A stretch of 64,000 nucleotides of DNA from Alitta virens (Eukaryota > Annelida > Polychaeta > Phyllodocida > Nereididae), in contig OW028573.1 in the NCBI GenBank assembly GCA_932294295.1, positions 66,007,829-66,071,828 on the forward strand, written 5' to 3'. The position numbers and the translations under genes were made by a program. Below, one piece after another: positions 1 to 12,400 of the stretch. The notes beneath the pieces were generated by a model. It was not told the origin of the DNA, ran no database searches, and was given only the letters and a program-made list of their open reading frames with translations. The first letter of the stretch is position 1; the number at the start of each line of letters is the position of its first letter.

Positions 1-87
1 ATGTGACAGTAAAAGTCTTTCAGTGTGTTAATGTACACATTTCCATAAACACAACTTTCACATCAGAGGTTCATTATTATTTTCCAG

Positions 88-3000
88 GTAATTGATCTGC
101 TGGTGAGACTGCTGCAATTTCCATTAGAGGGCGCCATAGATCAAGCTCATTTGACGCGCGTTTTCAAAGGAGCGTATGACGTGCTGTATACTTATATGAT
201 TGGCAACTCCAGAAAGAATGCACTTTACTTCGCCAAGTACATTGACTTCTTCCAAACCCAAATCACTGTCAAGGTAGGTCTAACTTCATAGTAAGGATTT
301 AACTATTGAAGTATAATCAGTTTTGGAAATATTGTTTTTGATGCATCTTATACAAATAATTGCCAATATACATCCCATACTTAAGATATATAGCCCATTT
401 ATCAGGGAAAACATGTTGTTAGGTTATTTCCAGCTCCATTTATTGTCTAATGGCCATAATGGGACAGCAGGCATGCTTGTCAGGATTGGTCTACAGAGAT
501 AACGTGCACAAGTGTGAAATAGGCACATTCATGTCAAGGCAGACATCGGCATGCACATGATACTAGAGAGGCAATAATCGATTTCATAATCTATGTTTAG
601 ATTACAGGCCTTTTGCTAAAATGGCCTAAATGGTATAAAATCAACAAACGTTTATCTCCTTGCATTGACTGGTGTGATGGAATGACCCCGGGGTAAGATG
701 TGATGTGGTGATGCATCATTTGTGAAAAATTATACTCATCAATAAAAATTAAGGTTCAAGAATCAATGTTTGGGGAAGTAGTGGATGAGGACAAGTTAGT
801 GTTTAGGGTAGGGTTGGTGGGGAGGGATGTAGGTAGGGGAGGAATGTAACAGGTTAAGCAGGGTATTAACAGAGGGGTTCCTTCGTAGATGTGGGCAGTG
901 CGTAAATCAAAGTGGTCCTGGCCCAGGGCACATATAGTGCTGGGGGATGATTTACACCCGTGCCACACGAAAAGCAAGCCTATGGGCGTTACTGCTATTA
1001 TTAGCAAAGTCTGCGGCTAGCTTTGTTGTTGGGCTGTTCATTCCAAACAGGATCCATGGTGGGATACTAATATTTCACCCAGGGTGTTTCTGCCATGGCC
1101 ATAAAGAGGAAGGTGGTTGCTGGTAATAGGAGGGTTAAAGGGTTGACAGGGCTAAACATGGTCATCACGTTTCATATCATGCTAATTCCAAATCCACTTC
1201 ATCGACTGAAAACATCCTCAATATCTCTGTGCAAAGATGACGATGAGACTTTTCAATTCACTACGATTACTCATCGACTCACCGCTCTGCAAAATCCATT
1301 TCGGATGGGAAACCGATACACGCCGTTGACTTGTTTTTGGTAATTGAAACCCATTAATCACATTGATAGTCTATTTTTGGTCCAGACACCAAATAGCTAT
1401 TTGAATGTATGGTAAAATGATAAGTCTTTTATCATTCTGCTGGCCCTGTCGGAAATCATGGCTTCAGAATCAATGTTGGTGCACCTGATGACATCATGCT
1501 ATTCACAAAAGGGAGCGAAGGGATTGTCTTAGATTTGTGTGCCTTTATATACAGCCGAAATTGTGTCCGATTGTTTGAAGATTGAATCAATACTTTCTTT
1601 TTCTCCAAGCAAACTACGCACATCTGGGCAATTGAAACTGGTTTCAGAGTATAGAGTATAATTTAGTCTCTATATGCCCAGTTTGTAAACTTTCAACTAA
1701 AGCATATATCAACGTAAAATTGTTGAGCTTACAAATAAAAACATTTCAACTTCTTTTTTACAAAGCACAAATTTTACTTCTTTACATCCGTTTTATGTGA
1801 CACATTGAATATCTATCTAATACATGTTAATTTTCTTTTCAGGGGGACATTGGTTTGAATGTAGCTCAGATGATTGTTGAACTGATCAGGGATAACAGAA
1901 AGATTGTTGACCGTATAACTAGAGAGCAAATTGAGATGTTTGTGGGACTTCTAAGACAGAATAAGGTAAGGTCTTGAATCTTGATTCATGTCAAAGCTGT
2001 AATTGCACATTTCTATCGTTATCACAACAGCAATTTACATTTTAGGTTTCGATAATATTTATACGTTTGAACTAGCTGGATAACAGAGTCACTGTACCTT
2101 AAACAGTTTGCATGTAACACGATTTAAAACAAAAACCCCTTCCCTTAAATGAGGAACCAATCAATGAGTGAGCAGTATAAAAGAGGTTATTTGGAATGAG
2201 AGCCAGATCTCACGCAAACTCCAGCTCTCTAAGATGGAATGGCCTGTAAATGTCAACATCTGGAGCTATCAGGCTGGCCCATGATTGTCTTAGGCAAGCA
2301 AGAAGGACCTTGGGGAAACTGGGGAAAACTTTGTAACGGCTTATGATGTGACAGAAAACTGCATCCATTGACCTTTTGCTTTCTTCAAAGGGCAACCGCA
2401 ACTGTGACCAGTTTGGACAACCCCACAATGCAACTGAAAAACATGCAATATTGAAAGGAAACCTTACATGAAAATAATTTAGTGGTTTATCAAGTATTTA
2501 CTGATAAATGGTCAGACAATACATCTGAAATCATCTGTCCGATCCCCTTTTTTTTGGAAGGCAATTTATTGTTTGTAATCAGAGATTTTTAAAAGATATT
2601 CGTGATATACTCGAAAAAAAAATTGCCATGCAGTTTCCCCTGCTGTGTCTAATACTATAGACCTTAATAGCAAATGTGATTGGGTCAGATACCTGGTTAT
2701 ATCGCTGTGTAGCCTGAAGCAGAACTCAGATCTGTGGCTACACCAAACAGTTAAGTTTGAAATGGATTACGCCAGATGCAACGTGTAATTCTGCTGCTTT
2801 ATCCAAACTTGCCTGGCACTGGCGCCATTACCTGTTGGCTTTGTTGCGGCAGAAAAAGGCCTGACATGGAAGGAAGGCTGCAGACAATAATGAGCAGGGA
2901 TGGAGGTCTGCAGGGCTTTTTTTGCAAAATGCCAAAACGGCGACAACGAAACTCCATCAGTGCAAGTCCACAACTGTTAGGTTGGCAGGTCAAGTTGCAA

Positions 3001-6000
3001 TTATGGCATTAAGGCTACAGTACAGTTCATTGAACTCCAGCAAATTACACTGGCTCTGAATTGGTCATGATTTATACAATGCATGCTGATCAAAGTGCTT
3101 GAAATTACCGCCAGGCATGTACTGGCTGAAGTGACTGTAAATATACAGGCTAGTCAGCTGTAATTTTCATGTGACCACACACAGGAGTTGCAAAAATATT
3201 ACATGGCAACACGATGGCTATATCCTCTTTCTTATGAATAACCACTACAACAAATAGATAAGAGCAAGGGCATTAGTCAATTGAATCAGCTCTAAATTAG
3301 ATGGCCCCAAGCCACAAGTCTCTATCAAGTATTGAATCAAAACAAAAAACATTTTTCACGGGCAGTTAATTGAAATAGTAGGTTTTCTGTACATGGGCTG
3401 AGCAGATAGCACCGAGCCAGCCACTAGCAGGAATAATGGTTGAGCTGTGATGCATGGAGGCCCAAAATTAAGTGGCTGGCAATTCCAATAGGGGTTCTTT
3501 TGAAATGGCATTGATGGAGAAGTATAGTAGACATGGGAGGGAAAGTTGAGAGAATGTTTATACCCCTGGAGGCTGGGATGGATTAGCACTAATGACATTT
3601 GCATTAACAAGCTTGCTGATGGCACCCTGGCCATAACACGCAGCATAATGTTGGCTCTGACTGGGCTCTCTTGTTGTTCCTCTCGATCGAACTATCCTGG
3701 CCCATCTGTTGGATTCTGTGGAATGTTCACCTTATAACTTGTGGTATTTTGAATTAAATTTGATGGAACCGGTGTGATAGGTGTTGGTAAAGGTGCTGAA
3801 TCACACCCCAGTGCAATAGTAAAAGTTACCACCCACTCTTTGTAAAAATAAGGCGGAGAATCTGGCCACCAAATGTTATGCACCATAAGGGACCTTTACA
3901 ACAAACCCAGAAATGTCAAGAATCTTACTTTTACTTCTACTATGTACTTTTGAGCCATGAATAAATTCCAAATGTGTTTCCATGATTCAACATCTGCTTC
4001 TTTTGATCTTTCTTCAGAACTACCGCTACCTTGATCTTCTGAATGTGATGTGTGTCTGTGATGGTGTGGCCATTCCTGACAACCAGACTTACATCACAGA
4101 TATGTGGTTAAGACAGGATAGGGTACGTATATAATTAAACTCTATTAACTGAAAGGAAACTTGCTGCAAGTCTAATACTGGATGATTAAATGATCACTCA
4201 AAGCCATGATCCTCACCAGACGTGTACACTTTGAACACTCTGTGAAACAATGCTTAACTAAGCGAATGATATTAACTGGCTGGATCTTTGTGCTGTAACT
4301 TTGTAATTTTTCTTTTAGCTCCAACATTACCAGGTAAAAAAAAGGCCCAAACCTTAGAGTTAAGACAGCGTGGTAGTATAATCACTCAAACTTTTCAGGG
4401 GACCGAACTAGGGATGGTGCTGGCTTATCCCTTCCCTGTCAAAGTCTGTCCCTTCCTTTTTGCACTTCTTCCACATATAAAAGCACCCTCACTGACCACC
4501 TCTGACAATTCTGACCCTTTCAATGTGACTCTATACATGTCCACCACACCAATCTTTTAGGTTCATGTCCAGACTCATGAGGCACAAGCGTTCAGTGGTA
4601 ATGACTCTTTAGGAAGTGAATATTATATCTTGTTAAATGTTGATGCAATTGCTAATATGTTTTCCTAACAGACGTTGGCAAGCTCCAAGAAAAAACGTGA
4701 GCCCTTGCACATTGCCAAATGTGTACGTAGTGTTTTAATATGCGCAAGGTTTTGTAGCAGTATATTTCATGCAAATGTAAATGCCATGTTGACTTATGTA
4801 TAGTACTGCAGTAGCACCCAGATATAATTCATATTAATATACAACACTCTATATAGTTAATCGAAGCATTCTTGTTCGCGCTCTGTGCATATTTGATCTT
4901 TGCTTTGCAATCGGACATACAAACCGTTCTTCTTATTAAAGCAGTAATTGCATGCAAAATAAGTGTCCTTTTTTTCTTAATACTCTCCTATTCTGTTCAT
5001 GTACGTCAGTATGGGCTGTTTATAAACCAGCCAACACTTTTTATTGGTATGGTGCCATACTTCTTTCTGCTGTAGATGTTGTCGTGAGCTGTATCTTCAG
5101 CTGGATTTTTCTTCTAACAAATCATCTCTGGTCAAATATTGTTCATATAGCACATTTAACACGGTACATTTAACATAGCAAAATTAATCTAGGATATATA
5201 TAGCTGAAATTTGGATTAACATACTGCACTAATGACGTCTTGCCAAATATATAAATGTATTTGAAAATATCACATCTTTAACTACACTTTACACATTAAG
5301 TCATTTTTATGATTTCTCGCCAATAAAAGAATACCAGTTAAATATACAGTTAATTTAATCAGATAGTAATATTTCGATCTTTAGAAACGCCTTACCTCTA
5401 GAAAATTGTAAAAGAAATCGCGTGCAGTAGATGTATTTCATATGTTTGATTTCGTGGTTCAAAATAATTGGTTAGTAGATCACTTCACTCGTAGATTTAG
5501 TTCATAGTGCGTAACTTCCAATCATTGCACTTCTTTCGAAAATCTGTGTCGCGGCGATTTCAGGTACAATATTAGTAATTTTAGATGTCTAGCTGAGGTT
5601 TATGTCTCTACATGCTGTTGAAATGTTTGTGAGTTGATGGGTCTTAATTTTTGACAGTCAGGAGCCAGGATCCTCACTGAGAGAGGTCAAAATGTCAATG
5701 GTCAGCCGAATATAATCTATCTGTCCCCTGATAATGGCACCTCCTGGATGCCTCTCCATGAGTTTGTCGAGGTAAGTCTGGTATTACTCTTTATTACATA
5801 TAGATTCGAGCAGTATGATGATTTCTTTCAAGATTACTTATTGCTTACATCAGCTGGAAACGTAAATACTTAATTATAATATTTCTTCCCTACTATACAT
5901 GTAAACCCACTAATAATGTTGTAAATTATTTGTCACATTTCAGAAGAACAACATTGCATTCAATGAAGAGGATGTCATGTTCTTTGAACATCAGTTGGAT

Positions 6001-6454
6001 CTCTATGGCAAACTGGCTTATGTAAGTTCACTTGTATCCATTTCAACTAACGTACCTTGACCAATACTGATGCTCAGGACATGTGTACACATGTTTACCT
6101 AATCTGGTTGATTCCTCATTTCAGGGTCGTAACGACTTTGCCATCTTTGTGATAACGCGAGAGTTAGGCATCTTGACATGGGATGAGGCATTCTTGTCAA
6201 TGCGGTCCACATTGCTACCAGATGCACTGCGTGCCAAGTATTGCGAACTTATCATCGGTTAGTGTCAAAATCTCCATCGATAAAATGACATGAAATTCCT
6301 CAATCATACACTCCAGCTTTACCACATTATATGTAATCCTTCCTTAGGCTTGTTCATTGATGTGGGAACAAACTACTCAGTCTTGGACCACACCAACTTG
6401 TCCTTCATCTATGAGGATGTTCTGTCTCCTGGACCCAATGCTGATGGAGAATTT
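88..6454 (+). CDS. itpr: IP3R-like exons 1-8: C-terminal part of IP3-binding core and RIH domain
   Basis: Exons: 88-273, 1843-1965, 4018-4122, 4561-4597, 5662-5771, 5944-6021, 6125-6257, 6348-6454. All have AG acceptors and GT donors, and the phases agree. The peptide contains GNSRKNALYFAKYIDFF, LIRDNRKIVDRITREQI and RYLDLLNVMCVCDGVAIP, the core of the IP3R RIH domain. SRK (208-216) falls where IP3Rs have the YRK triad that contacts IP3, so Arg and Lys are kept but Tyr is Ser. NEEDVMFFEHQLDLYGKLAYGRNDFAI (split by the intron at 6022-6124) matches the IP3R region after the RIH domain. Exon 5 has tandem acceptors (at 5657 and 5661), and only the second joins exon 4 in frame. The exon preceding 88 is outside the window. 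Confidence 0.9.
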
Positions 6455-9400
6455 GTAAGTGTGCCACTTGACACTTATTAAATTTAGTAATAAAAAGTAA
6501 AGTTTGTAGTTAAATGGGTAAATGCTATGAAGTCGTTATTATCTTAGCTGCAGAAAATAAATTAAATCTCGATATATGTCACAAATCGCAATTGAAGTAC
6601 AGTTTAATCCTTTAACTTCATTCAAATTGGTGCTAATAGAATTTATTTCAGTGACTTCATCCTGTAATTTACTATAACCTTTTAAGCCCCCTTGAACCTA
6701 TTTATTTGAAAGTGTCTCTAAGCAGTAATTGTCTTTTGTCCTGCTTTATTTCACTAAATGTAATTTATTATCCTGTTCTGCAAAGACGTACTTGCAAAAT
6801 GTCTCTGTAACCCAGTCCCTTGAATCCTCCATACCCATGGTTATATCTTTCCATTGTCTTCAACTTGTCTTACTGTTCATGGTTTACGAGCTCATTTGAC
6901 TTTGAGACATGCAACAGTAAGTCCATTTCCTTGTCCTTCTATTTTCATTCATTAAATATAACTTTCAAAATGACCTGGTGAATGGTGTATCACCATCCTT
7001 GGTGAAAGCAAATAACTTTTTATTCACACACTCATTTATTACAGTCACTTTACCATCATGTATTGTTGCACTTAGGCTAATTAACTTGATATTTAACAAC
7101 GGTAAATATTAGGTCAAGAAGTTTCCCCGGATGGATAATTGGATCACAACAGATGGGGTAAGAAGGGTAGAAGGTGATGACATGCTGACCTTGATATGAC
7201 TGATGCCTGGGCTGCCAGTCCAGCTTTGCTAAAAAAAAAACATAAATTGAAGTACATTTTTGACAGAAACAAGAACATACTTACATATTATCTTTATCTA
7301 CAAGCACTTCACTAAAATAAAAAGCCAAAATTGAGATGCTAACGTATATCCTCGCTTCGTTTTTGGTTATTTATATATTTGAGCTGAAAACTCACTTGAA
7401 GGTGTTTTGGTTTTTTAGCAAGTTAGGACTGGTAGCAAACAGTCATATTGAGCTGGACTCACTAACTCTGTATTCTCATAGGGTAGCATACTAAGGTACA
7501 TCCAGATAGCAGCACTATTAACGAGCCTGCGCAGCTGCTGACTAATGTGAAGTTGGCATGGCTTGGCCTCTCTGGATGATGCTATGATGCCACTAACTGT
7601 ACCTATCAGACGAATTGCTGGTCCACCTGCAGTTTGGTTCACCTTCACACCACCATCACCACATTTGCATTTCATAAGAATAACACAGATTTCATATCAT
7701 CTTTTTAGTCGACCATATAGTGTTGTTCAAACCAGAGGCATGCACATCAGAAAAATTACGCCATGATCTCCAACAAACCACATAAAGTTACTTCCTTCAA
7801 GTACCAACCACTGGGTCCCACCCGGTCGAGCCTAAGTTGGATGGTTGTTTCATCCTTCATCTCATTGCCATGGTCCCTGCCTGTCCCACTTCAGGACGTA
7901 AAGCCCTAATCCACCACCACCACCAATTCCTTCTAGAATATACTCCCCAATCCCAGTTATTGAAATAACTCTGATATGGATACCTCTGATCGGCACTATG
8001 AAAGCTATAAACCAATTTGCAGGACCACTGGTTTACTATATTACAAAGGCATTTTCGAAATACAAACATTTCCAAACGTGAGATAACACTTACTGTTTCA
8101 GATGATTCGTATGCGAGTCCATAGTGGGAAACGTTTTAATTCGCACAGTTGTCTTGCAAACATTGGTTGGTTCATACCATTATCACAATGGACTTTTTCG
8201 TTGTGAATCATAACTATCAATCATCAGATCATCACTGACTCATCATACTAGGTTCTTGATTCGTTGCTATCATCATCAGATTTTGTTGCAGATACAAAAT
8301 TCAGTCGTCGATTCCGGATACTTTCCACCTATTTGATGGCTGAGAACGTGTGCGGTTCCTTGACCGTGGCTGTTTGACATGCGCGTCTTACACATCCCTG
8401 TGACAAAACCTTGCCCCTTCCTTATACCCTTAAACCTTTCATTAACTGTGGATCCCAACTCAGACTCACTTTTTCATTGTATGCTTCTCATTAAATTTTA
8501 TATACCATGTTACAAACAGGTTCGGAAAGCCATCCCTCCAGTTGAAAACTGGCTAGCTCCTGAAGGGGTAAGACTGACCGATAGAGCCTTAACAAACTCT
8601 TACCTCTCATTTTACTAATACTTCGGTGTCTATGTTAAACCTTTTAGTTTCCCTCTATATTGTCTTATATATCTTTGGAAGAACGTGTTTATTTTCCTTC
8701 TATTTACTTTTATTTTTTTTTATTGTTTCTGTTCTAACATCTTTCTTATATTTAAGGAATTCCTTTAATATACATTTTTGTTATTAATAACAATATAAAT
8801 TCTTCATAGTTTGATTTAATGTCCTGGTATTTGCAACGTTTGGTTCTGTGACGCGTCAACAGGGAAGTGTGTCACACCGTTTGGTTTTTGTTATACATTT
8901 ATATTCCTATTCGCATGGATCTCCACGTTTTATCATGTCTGTCTATCTCTCACTTTCTATTTAACTTGAATTTTTAGTGTCATCATAGTTCATTGTAAGA
9001 TGAACGATGATGTGTCTGCATTGATCAACTGTAAACTTAGTCGATGTCTTTGTCATTATCAGTGATGTCTCATCTTTTCTCGTTCTGCGGAAGTTAGTTT
9101 TGTAGCGTAGTCTAATTTTGGTTACCTTTTTTCTCAGACTTTGCTGATATACATCTTCAAGTGTACATAACACTGAAGTGTGTTATCATTGAATCATGAT
9201 CCATGCCATCACAATTATAATTGTTTAATCTCAGCTCATCAATATTTCCATATCATTAGCCATAAATGGTTTATCACACATGCTGTATAATCATATCATG
9301 CAGATGCTGCTTCATAACACTCTATTATAATAAACTGCATGACGCCATTGTTTTGCTTGAAATTTTGAAGCCACCAACAGTTACCAAAGGCCCAATGCCC

Positions 9401-12400
9401 AAATAATATAATGTCAACCCAAGTTTGTAGGCAAAGAGTATCACTGTATTTTCATAAATTTTGATTGGCTTGGCCCTAGGAGTTACCAGGCATGTCGGAC
9501 CAGGTAAAACAGAGCACGCTCTAACATTTTTATTCAACCAAGAGACCTTTTAGAAATACATATTTCCAATACGATTTTTCCTGAAATGGTGTTTAAACTT
9601 TCCTGACGAACATGGGCTCAATTTCCAACTACTTTTCTGACATTTTGATGCACCAATTTTGAGAGTGCTCATTGACCTTTACATGCATAAGTCTCCACGC
9701 TTGCTCGTTGTAGATCTTGAAGCTTTGGCTTTTCTGGCACATTTGCAAAGTCATCCATTTGATGTTTTGAATGTTTGTGGTGTTCATATTGTTTGTTTCA
9801 TTTTTAGGCAAATCTTTCACTGCTAGCATTTGTATGAAAGAGAAGTGCAGTTTGGCATGGTGTAGTAATAAGCTGAGACTAGTTTAAGTGGTGCTTGAAA
9901 ACATTTAAGTGCTGGATGCTCTAATAAAGCAATTTAGACTTTTTTCTATTGTTATTTTCCAATTGTCGAGTGCTTAATTTTATCATGTTAATTATATATA
10001 AATTTATTACAGTTAGATTATGTTAGCCTTTTACTTGTAAGCCGAAACTTATAATTTTTAAAGGATTTCACTTTTATGTAATTAATGACTCACAATATTA
10101 ATGCACAGTATAATGCTTGTTGTTAAACATTATTAGCGCCTAAATGTTATTGCTTCCATTGGAAAACGCCCACACACAATTGCTACATGTTGTAAGTGCA
10201 TGACAACAGACTTAGGCAGTCTTGTCATGAAACAATTGAGGGTTTTGTTGACTCGGAGACGTTTTTGTTCTGACAGATCATTAAGGACTTGGTGACACTG
10301 TTCCCTGTCATACGTGACTGGATTGCAGATTTCCTGGATGAGAATAAGGACATGACAGCAAGCATGGTTGGCAGGAACATGCTCATTGGACAGGTGGGGC
10401 AACATTATTAACAATGGATGTAACAAACAATGCGCTTATTTTTTGCACCATGAAGCTTAAGTTCATAACTGGTCGTTTATAACTCATCTCTGTTGTATCA
10501 TAACTGTAATAATCCCTACTAACGTCATCCTTATGGTAATATCGACTTCAAAACTAAGTCCACTACAACCAGCTTGAGTACCCCAACAACTCAATCAAAA
10601 TGTTGATGATAATGAGTGTAACGATGTGCTTTTTTTATTGCTCTATGAAGCTTAAGGTCATAAGTGGTCATAACTGTAATATTAGTGCATAAAACGCCTT
10701 CCACGTAGCCAATATTGACTTCAACACTTAGGCCATTTGCCACAACCAGCTTGAGAAGTTTTATACAGAACTAACCCATCAAACAGATTGTTCAGGGTTT
10801 TTGGTGGAAGAGAATCTCCTTGAGTTAGGCCTACTTGCTGCGAGTCTTTTGCTCTCGTAAACATACTCCCCCATATCACTTAACAATAAAGGAAACACGG
10901 GAGTTCATATCTTATCAGCTTCGTCTTCTGAGGAGGGATTTGATTCATTGGCATTGAATTTCAAAAAGCTCAAGTTCTGACCACTTCAAGTTCATTGCCT
11001 GATGATAACTTAATGAATTGGTAATTGCATATGGGGGTTGAAACTGGTGTTTAAACTTAGTTTTTGACTTCAAAACGTAAGAGAGGGTGCTGCAGGGTTT
11101 TCATTGAGATGCCTGAATTGTGATCCACTTGGTAGTAAAGTGGGATGTGTTCCTTTTTTTAAAACTGAATGTTATGTAGGTGTCTGGTATCATCTGTTTA
11201 TATTGAGTCAGAGATGTACATTCACCACTTGACCTCTTTCGGTTTTCAGGTTCTTCGGCTCTTCCATTTCTTGGTCAAGTTCGGCTACTATGGAAGCGAT
11301 GACATCAAGTCACTGCTGAAGCCACTCTTGAATCTTCTGAATGGCAAACATGACAAGCCTTTCCCACCTGACAACCAAGAAAAGGGAACATTCTCAAAAG
11401 ATGCCATGAAGCAGGTCAATTTGTATCGAAATAAAGAGCGTTATAATGTATGTCCCGAGACAGCAGCCATAGTCACTGCCAAATACCAGTAAGTGTCACT
11501 TAAGTCATACCAAAAATAGGTTGTTGTTTTCTGTTTAGAATAATTGCTCTTGTGGATAACATCCCAAATAGCATGACAGAAGGGGTCTACATTGTTTTAA
11601 CATTGGCCATCGTCATGCCAATGTCTAGCCGATCTATAATGTCATCTGGGATGGAGTTTGGGTCTATAGTGTTTAATTTTTTTTTACAGAGCCATGGCAG
11701 TACTAGATCTTCTCCTAACATTCCAGTTCAACACAAGACTAGAGGTAAGTGAATGATGAATTTGTTTTGTGCAAGTGACTTTCTGCACTTTTAAATACCA
11801 TCTGACTGGATTCATTTCACGCATAGCTGCATTCTGCTCAGCCCTTGACTTCTGTTGTAATGCTCATTTTGGTTTTTCAGAGCTTCATAGCTAAGTTCAA
11901 AACAGCAGAAACCACAGCGGCAGCCAGGAAAAAGAAACTGCAAAGCGTGTTATCTCCGCTTCTCTATGAATTCTTTGATGCCTTCGATGTATCCAAGTAA
12001 GCAATTCCGTGATTTCTGCAACAGATAAAGTTCACAGAGTCAAGTTTAACTTCTTAAGAGTATTACACTTTTCTGGTATGTTTGTCAGGAAGCTAAGCAT
12101 AGCTCTTGCGTAAATTTCGTGGGAAGCTTTATCCTAGCCTCACAGTTTGCTTCGAGGAGATGTATCTAAAAAATTTGAAGTACTGATGAAAGATTGTAAC
12201 ATTTTACGAGTATTTCTGTAAAAAAGATGTGTACCTTTTTAAAACCCGCAAACGTTGTATTAATCTTTATCTCTCTGAATTTTCAGAAAAGGATTAAAAC
12301 AGCAGAAGAAATCACTGAAAGAATTAAAATCTATGTTTGAGAGTACAGCATACTTTGATTCAGAACAGATCACTTCAATACTCATGGACTTGTCAAACTA

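Noticed and set aside
2767..3012. Overlapping ORFs in intron 2 that might be an extra exon or gene
   Set aside because: Exons 2 and 3 already join in phase, the ORFs run on both strands, and no splice sites in phase or family resemblance were found.
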